Below are positions 16,675-26,377 of a stretch of DNA of 64,000 nucleotides, in pieces. The stretch is taken from NCBI RefSeq assembly GCF_900155935.1, contig NZ_FTLW01000001.1, forward strand, positions 310,001 to 374,000, in the 5' to 3' direction. Position 1 is the first letter of the stretch. Each line of letters begins with the position of its first letter. The notes beneath the pieces were generated by a model. That model was not told the DNA's origin. It ran no database searches and worked only from the letters and a program-made list of their open reading frames with translations. The translations under genes and the position numbers were made by a program. This stretch comes from Solilutibacter tolerans (lineage in GTDB: Bacteria > Pseudomonadota > Gammaproteobacteria > Xanthomonadales > Xanthomonadaceae).

Positions 16675-17744
16675 CGCGGGTGACTTCTCCCAGCCTTCGC
16701 CCAGCGCCGGCAGGCATGCGTGGTTTCAGCTTGATCGAGCTCATGATCGCGCTTTTGCTTGGCTTGATCGTGATCGGCAGCGCCGGCTCCATCTACCTGG
16801 CCAACAAGCGCGCCTATGCGGCAACCGAGGTTCTGGGACGGGTGCAGGAATCTTCACGCATTGCCTTCGAGCTAATGGCGCGTGACATCCGGGAAGCGGC
16901 TGCGGTGCCTTGTGCCAAGGACATCCCGATAGCCAATGTGTTGGGTCGCACTCGCAGCGGCACTGCGCCGCCGCCGACGGATTGGAAATACAACTTCGGC
17001 GATGGTGTGTTGGGCTACGAGCCCGGCGACGCAATGTCCGATGTTGCTGCCTCGGGCACCGGCTCCCGTTATCCCGGCACTGATGCCATTGAACTCCATA
17101 GTGGCGCCGACAGCGGCATCACGGTGGAAACGCATCACGCGCCATCCGCTCAATTCAAGGTGAACAAAGCTGGCTTCATCCAGGATGGCGACATCCTCAT
17201 GGTATGTGACTTCAATCAAGCCAGCATCTTCCAAGTCACCAATGCCAACAATAGCAACGTCACCATTGTTCACAACGCGGGCAATTCCGAGACGCCGGGG
17301 AACTGCACCAAGGCACTGGGTTATCCGGTGGATTGCAGCGCCCAGTGCACGGGCAGTGGTGGTGGCTCAGGCCCATCCAACAACAAGTCCTGTAAGGAAT
17401 ACGGCCGCAATTCAATGATCGTGCGGTTCCGGGGCGTGCGTTGGTATGTCGGTCGTAACGCGCAGGGCGGTGGATCCTTGTACCGAATGAATCTTGCCAA
17501 CAGCCTGACGGGCAGCACGGTCATGCCAGAAGAAGTGACCGATGGTGTCGACAACATGCAGCTCAGTTATTTGCTGGACGGTGCGGACGACTACGTGCCT
17601 GCCGCAGCCGGGATGGATTGGAAAAAGGTCAAGGCGGTCAAGGTCATCGTGACGCTGTCGCGGCTGGATTCGCTGGCAACAGGTACGAATGCGGTCGCGC
17701 GACAGCTGAATTACACGGTCACTATTCGCAACAGGGTGGACTAA
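16671..17744 (+). CDS. pilW: Type IV pilus assembly protein PilW
   Basis: The minor pilin has 357 residues. The leader ends AGMRG and the mature protein begins FSLIELMIALLLGLIVIGS, then YLANKRAYAATE, the PilW pattern. The C-terminal domain is large, with a Cys- and Gly/Ser-rich loop at about 220-245. PilW couples PilX and PilY1 to the pilus tip complex in Pseudomonas. It starts within the pilV stop (ATGA) and ends immediately before the pilX ATG. Confidence 0.92.
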   Translation: MTRVTSPSLRPAPAGMRGFSLIELMIALLLGLIVIGSAGSIYLANKRAYAATEVLGRVQESSRIAFELMARDIREAAAVPCAKDIPIANVLGRTRSGTAPPPTDWKYNFGDGVLGYEPGDAMSDVAASGTGSRYPGTDAIELHSGADSGITVETHHAPSAQFKVNKAGFIQDGDILMVCDFNQASIFQVTNANNSNVTIVHNAGNSETPGNCTKALGYPVDCSAQCTGSGGGSGPSNNKSCKEYGRNSMIVRFRGVRWYVGRNAQGGGSLYRMNLANSLTGSTVMPEEVTDGVDNMQLSYLLDGADDYVPAAAGMDWKKVKAVKVIVTLSRLDSLATGTNAVARQLNYTVTIRNRVD

Positions 17745-18323
17745 ATGAAACATCGATCCCCATACCCCACTCGCAACCGGCAATCTGGCGCTGCGTTGGC
17801 CGTGGTGTTGATCCTGCTGATCGTGGTGACCTTGATCGGTTTGGCCAGCCTGCGTGGCACCCTGTTGCAAGAGCGCATGAGCGCCTCGGCCTTTGATCGC
17901 AGTGTGGCTTTCCAGCAAGCGGAAAGCGCATTGCGTGCAGGCGAAGCGGTGGTCAGGCAAAACTGGCAAGCCAATAACCCCAAGTCTGCAGCCCACGTGA
18001 ATTGCGAGGCCGTGGGCACGGTGTGCGATGTCGTGCCGCCCAATACCTATTCGGGAGGCGGTGCGGGTTGGACCAGCGTCACGGCCAGCACAAAGAGCAC
18101 GGTTGCAGGCACGCCGCAGTACTACATTGAGTACATGGGTGAGTCGACGACCGGTGATACGTCCTACCTGGGGTATGGCGACAGCGCCAATGCCGCGCAG
18201 TACGGCAGTGAGGGCGGTCAGACGAATGGTTATTTCTTCCGGATCACGGCGCGCAGTGCCGATCCGGCCGCTGTTTCCGACCGGGCGCTGGTGGTTCTGC
18301 AGACCCGAGTCTCAATCAAATGA
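17745..18323 (+). CDS. pilX: Type IV pilus assembly protein PilX
   Basis: The minor pilin has 192 residues. The leader ends RQSG and the mature sequence begins AALAVVLILLIVVTLIGLA. It lacks the usual Glu at position 5, as is common for PilX/GspK-like pilins that sit at the tip. The motif LQERMSASAFDRSVAFQQAE is the PilX family signature. The gene begins on the base after pilW ends and overlaps pilY1 by 4 bases. Confidence 0.92.
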   Translation: MKHRSPYPTRNRQSGAALAVVLILLIVVTLIGLASLRGTLLQERMSASAFDRSVAFQQAESALRAGEAVVRQNWQANNPKSAAHVNCEAVGTVCDVVPPNTYSGGGAGWTSVTASTKSTVAGTPQYYIEYMGESTTGDTSYLGYGDSANAAQYGSEGGQTNGYFFRITARSADPAAVSDRALVVLQTRVSIK

Positions 18324-21300
18324 CGAGATCCGCCATGGATAAGCAAATGCATGCTCGAAACGAACGCCCCGGTCTTCTGGCGAAAATCCAGAGCCGGTTG
18401 GCCGTCGCCATGGTCGGTGTCGTGGCTGTGCTTGGTACGGCCCCGGCCAGTTCGGTGGTCGAGCTCACCCAGCAGCCGCTCAACAGCAGTGTGCTCGTGC
18501 CGGGCAACATGGTGCTGGTGCCGTCGGTCGAGTTTCCGACGGTGCTGAGCATGGCCAACCTCAGCGCTTACAGCACCAACACTGAAGCGGTCGGCTACTT
18601 CGATCCCAATAAGTGCTACAAGTACAACTACTCTGACAACGAGCCTGATCGCTATTTCTACCCGGTGCGCGCCAATGTGGCTGGCAGAAACTGCAATCTG
18701 AAGGATGAGTGGAGCGGCAACTACCTCAATTGGGTGGGCACGCAGACGATCGACCCGTTCCGTTCTGCCTTGACCGGTGGTTACCGGGTTAAGGACGAGC
18801 CCAACATGACCCTGCTGGAAAAAGCGCGCCATGACCGCAATCAGCGCGGCTACTTCCCGCTGCGCACCTTGGGTGCATTGGATGTTGCTGCTGCAACGCC
18901 CGCCACCTGGACTGGCATGACCACGCGTATCGATGGTCTGGGCAAGAAGATGTACTTCGGCGCCACGACGGTTGGCTACGACAGTCCGGGTTATAACAAC
19001 GCCACCAACCGTTTGGTGGATTACAACCCTGCCATCCACTCATTGGACCTGTTGCAGATGGTCGATGTGGGCGGGACCCCGTACCTCCCGACCGCGCTGA
19101 TCTATTCCGTCAGCATGCGAGTCAAGGTCTGCGATGCGTCAGTAGGCTTGGAAACGAATTGCCGCGCCTATGGCAGCAACTACAAGCCCGAAGGGCTGAT
19201 ACAGGAATACGCCAACCGCATCCGCTATTCGGTCTTCTCCTATCTCAATGACCACAGCATGACGCGCGATGGCGGCGTCATGCGCGCCCGCGCCAAGTAC
19301 GTGGGCCCCAACTCACATGACCCGAAAGACGGCATCACGGCCAATATTGCGCGCGAATGGGACCCGGCCACGGGCGTATTCGTCAAGAATCCGGATGCTG
19401 CCGATGCCACGGCCACGGGATTCGGCGTCGCCGATAGTGGCGTCATCAATTACATCAACAAGTTCGGTGAAGTCAGGACATCCAAGCTGCTCAAGGACTT
19501 CGATCCTGTCAGCGAGATGTATTACGCCGCCTTGCGCTATCTGAAGGGTCTGGGCCCGGTCGCGGCCTACTCTTCAGGGCTCGATGCCGAGATGACGGAT
19601 GGTTTCCCGGTGATCAGTGATTGGGGCCAGGACCCGATGCAGTATCGCTGTCAGGCCAACGTGATGCTGGGTATTGGTGATGCCTACACTCACCGCGACA
19701 AGAACCTGCCCGGCACAACGAGCAGCACCGATGAGCCCACCAAGCCAGCCGAAGTCACTGCTGATACTTCGATCCAGGTGGACCAAGTGCTTGCCCGTAT
19801 CTTCCGCAAGGAGGGCATTTCCAACACGGATGCAGCTGCGCTCAGTAAGGCACAATCCGGCAGCTTCAGTGGCCGCAATAACTCGGCCTACATCGCTGCG
19901 CTGGCTTACGACGCGCACGTCAATGACATACGCCCGGATGACCCGGCAAAGAAGCAGACCATCGGACGCCAAACCGTGTCCACCTACTGGGTGGACGTGC
20001 TTGAAAACCAAGCCCTAGAGCCCGTGGCGACCAACCAGTATTACCTGGCTGCCAAATACGGCGGGTTCGCGGTGCCTTCGGGCTACGACCCGAACTCCGT
20101 GGACGCGCTTGCTGACTCCACTTGGCAAAGTGGTCGAACCCTCACTGTGAAAGGCGTGACGCTATCGCTGCCTTCCAATTACTTCCCGGCCGGCGACGCC
20201 GCAGCCATGGTCAACAGCTTGCGTGGTGCGTTTGAGCGCATCGTGGGCGAACTGGAAGGTTCAGGTGGTTCGCTGGCAGCCAACAGCACCAAGCTTGAGA
20301 CTGGCACGGCGGTGTATCAGGCCAAGTTCACGGCCGGCTTCTGGGATGGTGATATTTCCGCCTACGACGTGAATCCAGTGACTGGCGCGATCGCCACCAC
20401 CGCGAAGTGGTCGGCCGCGGCTCAGTTGCCCGTTTGGAATTCACGCAAGATCCTGGTCAATGCCGATGGCGCTGCCACACCTAAGCCCTTCCTCTTCAGC
20501 AATTTGAGCGCCAGCCAGGTCACGGCCTTGGGCAGTGCCACGGTAGTGGATTACCTGCGTGGTGATCGCTCGAATGAAGGACAGAACGGCATCCAGTTGC
20601 GGCCACGGCGCGGCCTGTTGGGTGACATCGTCAACTCCCAGCCGGTCTATGCAGGCGCACCCAACCCGAATCTCTACCGAAATTCCACTGGCAAGTTCAA
20701 TGGTGCGGATCAATACCAAGCCTTCGCGCTTGCGCAGAAAAACCGTACCGGCATGATCTACGTGGGCGCCAACGACGGCATGCTGCATGCCTTCGATGCG
20801 GCGACTGGCGTGGAGAAATTTGCCTTCATCCCGAATGCCTCCATCCAGGCCGGTTTGAAGCAATACACCCAGAAGGGTTACGTGCACCGCTATTTCATGG
20901 ACGGCGAGCTGACCATCGCGGATGTCTACAACGGCAGTGCGTGGAAGACGATCCTGGTCGGCTCGATGGGGCGGGGTGGCCGGGCCATCTTCGCCATGGA
21001 CATCACTGACCCGACCTTGCCTAAGTTCTTGTGGGAGAAGACGGCGACCGACATCCCGGCGCTGGGCAACAATCTTGGCAAACCGATCATTGCGCAAGTG
21101 GGCAATGGCGACTGGCGTGTTCTGGTTGGCAATGGCCCCAATGGCAATGGCGGCACCGCCCAACTCGTCATGATTGGTGCCCTGAGCGGGACCAGCACCG
21201 TGATCAGCACGGGCGTTTCCGGCGACAACGGCCTGACTGCCGTGCAGGCCTGGGACGACAACCGCGATGGCGTGATGAACCTGATCTACGCAGGCGACAT

Positions 21301-22099
21301 GCTGGGCAACGTCTGGCGCTTCGGTGCGCCGGCGACCACCACGAACCAGTATCCGCTGTCCGGCGGCTCGGTCGCGCTGCTCAAGCTGTTCAGCGCCGGC
21401 AGCAGCAAGCCGATCACCGCGGCGCCGCTGGTGGGCGCGGACCCGATGACCGGCAAGACGTGGGTGTTCTTCGGAACGGGTCGCTACCTAAACACGACTG
21501 ACTTGACCAACAAGGATGTGCAGACCTGGTATGGCCTGATCGACGACGGCACCCAGATCAGTTCGAGCACCCAATTGGTGCAGCGCTCGATCGAGACGGA
21601 GTTCACCAGTGGCAACCTTGTCCTGCGTGGCACCTCGGCAGGCACGGACACTGAGCTGGTAGGCAAGCGCGGCTGGTACATGGACCTGGTTTCGCCCGGG
21701 ACCGGCGGCCAGAAGGGTGAGCGCATGGTGCTGCCCAACCAGTTCAAGGGTTATGTCTTGATCGGTACCAGCCGAACCCCGAATCTGGACGATCCTTGTC
21801 TGCCGGGTGGTCAGGGTTACGTCATGGCAATCAACCCATTCACAGGCGGGCGGTTGGAAAACAACTTCTTCGACGTCAATGGTGATGGCAAGATCGACAC
21901 CAATGATTCGATCACGGCGTCCGATGGCACCAAGCATTCCGTGACCGGCGTGGGCTTCTCAACGGGCGTCAACAACCCGACCTTCACTGGCGACGTGATG
22001 CAGCTGGGCTTCGACGATGCCACTCGTGGCGCGATGAAGATCGGTGCGTCGACCTTCCACCAGCGCCGTGTCTCGTGGCGAGAATTGATCAGGGATTAA
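18320..22099 (+). CDS. pilY1: Type IV pilus tip-associated adhesin PilY1
   Basis: This secreted pilus-associated protein has 1259 residues. A signal sequence lies at about residues 27-46, from an ATG at 18320 or 18335. The C-terminal half has the PilY1 beta-propeller features: RPRRGLLGDIVNSQP, IYVGANDGMLHAFDA and LVGSMGRGGRAIFAMDI. A calcium-loop candidate D979-x-N981-x-D983-G-x-x-N987 is followed by the GDMLGNVWRF strand, as in the Pseudomonas calcium site. A second EF-hand-like loop, D1185-x-N1187-x-D1189-G-x-x-D1193, lies near the C-terminus. I see no clear von Willebrand A domain at the N-terminus. PilY1 acts in pilus extension, adhesion and surface sensing. Confidence 0.93.
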   Translation: MTRSAMDKQMHARNERPGLLAKIQSRLAVAMVGVVAVLGTAPASSVVELTQQPLNSSVLVPGNMVLVPSVEFPTVLSMANLSAYSTNTEAVGYFDPNKCYKYNYSDNEPDRYFYPVRANVAGRNCNLKDEWSGNYLNWVGTQTIDPFRSALTGGYRVKDEPNMTLLEKARHDRNQRGYFPLRTLGALDVAAATPATWTGMTTRIDGLGKKMYFGATTVGYDSPGYNNATNRLVDYNPAIHSLDLLQMVDVGGTPYLPTALIYSVSMRVKVCDASVGLETNCRAYGSNYKPEGLIQEYANRIRYSVFSYLNDHSMTRDGGVMRARAKYVGPNSHDPKDGITANIAREWDPATGVFVKNPDAADATATGFGVADSGVINYINKFGEVRTSKLLKDFDPVSEMYYAALRYLKGLGPVAAYSSGLDAEMTDGFPVISDWGQDPMQYRCQANVMLGIGDAYTHRDKNLPGTTSSTDEPTKPAEVTADTSIQVDQVLARIFRKEGISNTDAAALSKAQSGSFSGRNNSAYIAALAYDAHVNDIRPDDPAKKQTIGRQTVSTYWVDVLENQALEPVATNQYYLAAKYGGFAVPSGYDPNSVDALADSTWQSGRTLTVKGVTLSLPSNYFPAGDAAAMVNSLRGAFERIVGELEGSGGSLAANSTKLETGTAVYQAKFTAGFWDGDISAYDVNPVTGAIATTAKWSAAAQLPVWNSRKILVNADGAATPKPFLFSNLSASQVTALGSATVVDYLRGDRSNEGQNGIQLRPRRGLLGDIVNSQPVYAGAPNPNLYRNSTGKFNGADQYQAFALAQKNRTGMIYVGANDGMLHAFDAATGVEKFAFIPNASIQAGLKQYTQKGYVHRYFMDGELTIADVYNGSAWKTILVGSMGRGGRAIFAMDITDPTLPKFLWEKTATDIPALGNNLGKPIIAQVGNGDWRVLVGNGPNGNGGTAQLVMIGALSGTSTVISTGVSGDNGLTAVQAWDDNRDGVMNLIYAGDMLGNVWRFGAPATTTNQYPLSGGSVALLKLFSAGSSKPITAAPLVGADPMTGKTWVFFGTGRYLNTTDLTNKDVQTWYGLIDDGTQISSSTQLVQRSIETEFTSGNLVLRGTSAGTDTELVGKRGWYMDLVSPGTGGQKGERMVLPNQFKGYVLIGTSRTPNLDDPCLPGGQGYVMAINPFTGGRLENNFFDVNGDGKIDTNDSITASDGTKHSVTGVGFSTGVNNPTFTGDVMQLGFDDATRGAMKIGASTFHQRRVSWRELIRD

Positions 22100-22101
22100 T
22101 C

Positions 22102-22527
22102 ATGAAGAAGTCGTCATCCAACTTCATCCATCGCGGGCATCAGACAGGCTTCACGCTGATCGAGCTGATGATCGTGGTGGCCGTGATCGCCATCTTGGCC
22201 TCGATCGCGTTGCCGGCTTACCAGCAGTATGTGATCAAGACTCGTCGAGCAGCCGCGGTCGGTTGCATGCTGGAGGCCGCGCAGGCTTTGGAGCGCTACT
22301 ACACGGTCAATCTGACTTACGTCGGAGCGCCGGGCACCACTTGCAGCGCGGATGTCAACAATTTCTACACCGTTGCCCCGCAAGGGGCGCTCGCGGCACG
22401 TGCCTACACGATCCAGGCCCAGCCCAAGGCCACGCAAAACGACACCAAATGCGGGACCCTGACGATCAACCACACCGGCGCCAAGACCTCCAGCGTCAGC
22501 GGCGCCAACCTAAGCCAGTGTTTTTGA
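22102..22527 (+). CDS. pilE: Type IV pilin PilE
   Basis: The pilin has 141 residues. The leader ends HQTG and the mature protein starts FTLIELMIVVAVIAILASIALPAYQ. ARRAAV-type sequence (TRRAAAVGCMLEAAQALERYY) and two terminal Cys pairs follow. Its position after pilY1 matches the minor pilin PilE of Pseudomonas and Xanthomonas rather than the major pilin PilA. It starts 2 bases after pilY1 and is followed by a terminator, closing the operon. Confidence 0.92.
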   Translation: MKKSSSNFIHRGHQTGFTLIELMIVVAVIAILASIALPAYQQYVIKTRRAAAVGCMLEAAQALERYYTVNLTYVGAPGTTCSADVNNFYTVAPQGALAARAYTIQAQPKATQNDTKCGTLTINHTGAKTSSVSGANLSQCF

Positions 22528-22540
22528 ATCGCTGACATGA

Positions 22541-22570
22541 AAAAACCCGCCGGAAGGCGGGTTTTTGTTT
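22541..22570 (+). terminator. Rho-independent terminator of the pilin operon
   Basis: The stem AAAAACCCGCC/GGCGGGTTTTT (22541-22551 and 22556-22566, loop GGAA) is followed by GTTT. The symmetrical A and T runs allow it to work for the opposite strand (tRNA-Asn) as well. Confidence 0.9.
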
Positions 22571-22573
22571 ATC

Positions 22574-22650
22574 TGGCGCCCGAAGTTGGACTCGAACCAA
22601 CGACCCCCTGATTAACAGTCAAGTGCTCTAACCGGCTGAGCTATTCGGGC
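22574..22650 (-). tRNA. tRNA-Asn (anticodon GTT)
   Basis: On the minus strand the acceptor GCCCGAA pairs with TTCGGGC and the discriminator G is followed by an encoded CCA. The D arm TAGCTCAG, the anticodon loop with GTT, and the T arm GGTTCGAGTCC are all present. The length is 77 bases including CCA. Confidence 0.97.
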
Positions 22651-22685
22651 GGGGCGTGTAAGGATAGGGCCCGGGTTGGGCGTGG

Positions 22686-23231
22686 TCAAGGCATGGCGGC
22701 GGCGTCAGGGCAGGGATTGGCGATGCGCGGGCGCTCTACCCGTACGCGACCAGCGTTGTTCATGACCAATTTGGCATGGATGACACCATCCAGGCAGGTG
22801 GTGACGGTCAAATTGCTCCCATAGCCCATCCCGCTGGGATAAAGGCGTACCGTACGCCTGCCGGTGGTCGATGCGAAACTCAGCGATGGAATCCGCCGCA
22901 TTCCGGCCGCGCTGATGAGGTCTTCGTCGGGCTGCCTGGCCTTGTCTTTGTTGTCATCCAGAAAGACGATCCAGCCCTCGCTCCACTCAGCGGCTCCGTG
23001 GCACGTGGCGGCATCCTGACTGGGACACACCACGGTGGTCACCCCGCGTGAAATCGCGGTGATACGCGCCAGTGCGATGTCGGTCGTAAGGGCTGAGAGC
23101 AGCCCATCAGCGGCTGCGCGCTGGCGCCATCGATGCATCGATGGGCCCGCGATCCCGGCCAGCAGGCTCATGACCGCCAGAACGCAGGTCATCTCGACGA
23201 GGGTGATACCGCGTTGCAATTTCCTTTGCAT
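22686..23231 (-). CDS. FimT/GspH-like prepilin, second copy
   Basis: The protein has 181 residues from ATG 23231. The leader MQRKLQRG is followed by ITLVEMTCVLAVMSLLAG, so Glu5 is present but the first mature residue is Ile rather than the usual Phe or Met. The GspH-like body contains DIALARITAISRGVTTVVC and WSEGWIVFLDDN. It may be another minor pilin of the type IV pilus system. It is read toward the pilE operon and lies between tRNA-Asn and uvrB, outside the operon. An upstream Met at 23261 is possible. Confidence 0.8.
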   Translation of the reverse strand: MQRKLQRGITLVEMTCVLAVMSLLAGIAGPSMHRWRQRAAADGLLSALTTDIALARITAISRGVTTVVCPSQDAATCHGAAEWSEGWIVFLDDNKDKARQPDEDLISAAGMRRIPSLSFASTTGRRTVRLYPSGMGYGSNLTVTTCLDGVIHAKLVMNNAGRVRVERPRIANPCPDAAAMP

Positions 23232-23386
23232 GCTGACATTCCTGTTCGGCGGTCGGGCCACAGGTGCAGCTTCCTGTGTGGAAGATGGCAGCGCAGTAGG
23301 GTGATGTTGAATGAGGGGTAGGGAAATACCCTTGCCGGTGGAGGTTGAGTCAGGCTTGATGTCGCGGCTTCTGGCATGCTGACGCG

Positions 23387-25426
23387 ATGCAAAGTGATCG
23401 TGACGACGCCGGCTTCCGCCTCGTATCCCCTTATCAGCCTGCGGGCGACCAACCCCAAGCCATCAAGCAGTTGGTGGCCGGCTTCGAGTCTGGTCTCGCG
23501 CACCAGACGCTGCTGGGCGTGACGGGTTCCGGCAAGACCTACACCATCGCCAACGTCATCCAGGAAATTCAAAAGCCGACGCTGATCATGGCGCCCAACA
23601 AGACGCTGGCCGCACAGTTGTATGGCGAGTTCAAAGCTTTTTTCCCGCACAACGCGGTGGAATACTTCGTCAGTTATTACGACTACTACCAGCCTGAGGC
23701 CTATGTCCCTTCTTCCGACACCTACATCGAGAAGGACAGCTCGACCAACGAGCACATCGAGCAGATGCGGTTGTCCGCGACCAAGGCGCTGCTCTCGCGA
23801 CGCGACGCGATCATCGTGGCGTCGGTTTCGGCGATCTACGGTCTGGGTGACCCCGAGGATTACCTCAAGCTGCGCTTGATCCTCGCCAATGGCGAGCGAA
23901 TCGAGCAGCGTGACCTCATCCGCCACCTTACCGAGTTGCAATACGTCCGCAACGACACCGAACTGCGTCGTGGTACCTACCGCGTGCGCGGCGAGGTGAT
24001 CGATGTGCATCCGGCGGAATCTGAAAGCGAAGCATTGCGCATCGAACTGTTCGATGGCGAGGTGGAGCAGTTATCGATCTTCGATCCACTGACCGGCGCG
24101 GTGCAGCGGAAAATTCCGCGGTACACCGTGTACCCGAAGACGCATTACGCCAGCACCCGCGAAAGTGTGTTGAACGCTATCGAAACCATCAAGGTGGAAC
24201 TGGCGGAACGGCTTGAACGACTGTATGCAGAGAACAAATTGGTTGAAGCTCAGCGCCTGCAGCAACGAACGCAATTTGATCTGGAAATGATGGCCGAAGT
24301 CGGTTTCTGCAACGGTATCGAAAATTATTCCCGGCACATGACGCGACGTGGGCCGGGCGAGCCGCCACCCACCTTGTTCGATTACCTGCCGCCCGATGCA
24401 TTATTGGTGGTGGATGAGTCCCACGTCACCGTGCCGCAGATCGGCGCGATGTACAAAGGCGACCGTGCGCGCAAGGAAACGTTGGTGAACTTCGGCTTCC
24501 GATTGCCTTCGGCGCTGGACAACCGGCCATTGCGCTTCGAGGAGTGGGAGGAACGCTCGCCGCGCGCGATCTTCGTTTCCGCCACGCCCGGCAAGTACGA
24601 GTTGGAGAAGGGCGAAGGCAACATCACCGAGTTGGTGGTTCGCCCGACGGGTTTGATCGATCCGCCGGTCGAAATCCGTCCGGTCGCGACTCAGGTGGAT
24701 GACCTGTTGTCAGAGGTGCACGAGCGCGTGGCGATGGGCGACCGCGTGCTGGTCACCACGCTCACCAAGCGCATGGCCGAGAACCTCACCGAATACCTGT
24801 CCGAACACGGCGTCCGCGTGCGCTACCTGCACTCCGACATCGACACGGTGGAGCGGGTGGAGATCATCCGTGATCTGCGCTTGGGCAAGTTCGATGTGCT
24901 GGTCGGCATCAACTTGTTGCGCGAGGGCTTGGACATGCCCGAGGTGTCGCTGGTAGCGATCTTGGATGCCGACAAGGAGGGTTTCCTGCGATCGACGGGT
25001 TCGCTCATCCAGACCATTGGTCGCGCGGCGCGAAACTTGCGTGGCAAGGCGATCCTCTACGCCGACAAGATCACCCGATCCATGCAGGCGGCGCTCGATG
25101 AAACCGATCGCCGACGCGAGAAGCAGGTGGCCTACAACGAGGAACATGGCATCACCCCGCAATCGGTCGCCCGCGCGATCGACGACGTGATGGAAGGTGC
25201 GCGCGCCGACGCCGCCGAGATGCGCAAGACCCGCGGCAAGACGAGTGCGCAGCGCCGGGCAGCCGAGCAGGCCGAGGATTACGCACTGCTTACGCCCAAG
25301 GCGGCGGCCGACAAGATCAAGTCGTTGGAAGACCAGATGTACAAGCACGCCCGCGACCTGGAGTTCGAGGAAGCGGCCCAGGTCCGGGACGAGTTGCAGC
25401 GCCTGCGCGAAGCCGTTTTGCAGTGA
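23387..25426 (+). CDS. uvrB: Excinuclease ABC subunit B
   Basis: UvrB (679 aa) verifies damage in nucleotide excision repair, loaded by UvrA and then bound by UvrC. Visible features are the Walker A GVTGSGKT near residue 45, the [12 protein letters not shown] beta-hairpin region near 100, the DESH helicase motif, the helicase C-domain with [17 protein letters not shown] and QTIGRAARN, and a C-terminal UVR domain ([14 protein letters not shown]). Length and motif order are complete. A monocistronic gene. Confidence 0.98.
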   Translation: MQSDRDDAGFRLVSPYQPAGDQPQAIKQLVAGFESGLAHQTLLGVTGSGKTYTIANVIQEIQKPTLIMAPNKTLAAQLYGEFKAFFPHNAVEYFVSYYDYYQPEAYVPSSDTYIEKDSSTNEHIEQMRLSATKALLSRRDAIIVASVSAIYGLGDPEDYLKLRLILANGERIEQRDLIRHLTELQYVRNDTELRRGTYRVRGEVIDVHPAESESEALRIELFDGEVEQLSIFDPLTGAVQRKIPRYTVYPKTHYASTRESVLNAIETIKVELAERLERLYAENKLVEAQRLQQRTQFDLEMMAEVGFCNGIENYSRHMTRRGPGEPPPTLFDYLPPDALLVVDESHVTVPQIGAMYKGDRARKETLVNFGFRLPSALDNRPLRFEEWEERSPRAIFVSATPGKYELEKGEGNITELVVRPTGLIDPPVEIRPVATQVDDLLSEVHERVAMGDRVLVTTLTKRMAENLTEYLSEHGVRVRYLHSDIDTVERVEIIRDLRLGKFDVLVGINLLREGLDMPEVSLVAILDADKEGFLRSTGSLIQTIGRAARNLRGKAILYADKITRSMQAALDETDRRREKQVAYNEEHGITPQSVARAIDDVMEGARADAAEMRKTRGKTSAQRRAAEQAEDYALLTPKAAADKIKSLEDQMYKHARDLEFEEAAQVRDELQRLREAVLQ

Positions 25427-25528
25427 CCGTTGGGCGCGTGTTCAGCGGGGAGACCCTTGCTGGGGAGGCTTTGACTCCAGCGTAACTATTCGCTTGCGAT
25501 GCTGCCTGTCCCTATTAAGGAGAAACCC

Positions 25529-26032
25529 ATGGGAATGTTCGATTTCATCAAGGACGCTGGCGAGAAGATCTTCAAGCCGGGTGAGGCCAAGGCCGAGGAT
25601 GCCATCGCCAAGCACATTGGCAGCTATGGGTTGGATATCGCCGGCCTGAAGGTCGAGGTCGATGGCAGCACCGCCGTGATCGAAGGCGAGGCCAAAGACG
25701 TCACCACCCGCGAGAAGGCCGTGCTGGTGGCCGGCAACATCGAGGGCATCAACAAGGTGGATGACCGCATGACGGTAGCGGCGGGCGCCAGCGGCGCTGA
25801 TTTCAGCGCAGTGACCGGCGGCTCTTCGGCCGTGGTCGGCGCGGGCGGCACCGGCGAGTGGACCTCGCGCACCTACACGGTGCAGAAGGGCGACACCCTG
25901 TCGGCCATCGCCAAGGAAATGTACGGCAATGCCAACAAGTACCCGGTGATCTTCGAGGCCAACAAGCCGATGTTGACCGATCCGGACAAGATCTACCCGG
26001 GCCAGGTCCTGCGCATTCCGGCAGAGGCATAA
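25529..26032 (+). CDS. lysM: BON and LysM domain protein (Kbp/YgaU-like)
   Basis: The protein has 167 residues, with a BON domain (about 25-90) and a C-terminal LysM domain (RTYTVQKGDTLSAIAKEMYG onward to GQVLRIPA). The E. coli relative Kbp is a cytoplasmic potassium-binding protein of similar length and domain order. No signal peptide is visible, which fits that role. AAGGAG lies 6 bases before the ATG at 25529. Compared with Kbp there is an additional Gly/Ala/Ser-rich linker between the domains. Confidence 0.9.
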   Translation: MGMFDFIKDAGEKIFKPGEAKAEDAIAKHIGSYGLDIAGLKVEVDGSTAVIEGEAKDVTTREKAVLVAGNIEGINKVDDRMTVAAGASGADFSAVTGGSSAVVGAGGTGEWTSRTYTVQKGDTLSAIAKEMYGNANKYPVIFEANKPMLTDPDKIYPGQVLRIPAEA

Positions 26033-26051
26033 GCTATCGGGCGAGGCGTGG

Positions 26052-26080
26052 TTGTCCGCGCCGCGTTGCTGGGCTAGAAT
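26052..26080 (+). promoter_or_regulatory. Promoter of tRNA-Val
   Basis: TTGTCC at 26052-26057, a 17-base spacer and TAGAAT at 26075-26080 place an RNA start about 7 bases before the tRNA. The pattern is nearly identical to the thrS promoter of this window. Confidence 0.7.
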
Positions 26081-26093
26081 TCGCCTCCCTTCG

Positions 26094-26168
26094 GGGCGGT
26101 TAGCTCAGCGGTAGAGCACTACCTTGACATGGTAGGGGTCACAGGTTCGAACCCTGTACCGCCCACCA
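26094..26168 (+). tRNA. tRNA-Val (anticodon GAC)
   Basis: The acceptor GGGCGGT pairs with ACCGCCC, followed by A and an encoded CCA. The D arm is TAGCTCAG, the anticodon loop carries GAC, and the T arm is GGTTCGAACC. The length is 75 bases with CCA. Confidence 0.97.
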
Positions 26169-26197
26169 CCTTCTGAAACAGGTGGAAAAGTCAGCAG

Positions 26198-26226
26198 CGG
26201 GAGCCTTCGGGCTCCCGTTTGTTTTT
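26198..26226 (+). terminator. Rho-independent terminator after tRNA-Val
   Basis: The stem CGGGAGCC/GGCTCCCG with a TTCG tetraloop (26206-26209) is followed by TTTGTTTTTT. The 150 bases from here to the photolyase start hold no further gene that I can see. Confidence 0.92.
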
Positions 26227-26377
26227 TCGGGATCAGCATCGCGATGAACGCCCGGCATCCGCTTCACGACTGCTGAGGTAAAAAGCGGGTTCTGTCTCCG
26301 CTTGCGAGGTTCCCGGACTGCATGCAGCCAACCCCTGTCTCCGCCCAATACCCGTCCTCCACCCTGGGCTCGATGTC

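Noticed and set aside
22574..23386. An integrated element at tRNA-Asn
   Set aside because: No integrase, no repeat of the tRNA end and no composition shift; the gap holds only the FimT-like gene before uvrB.
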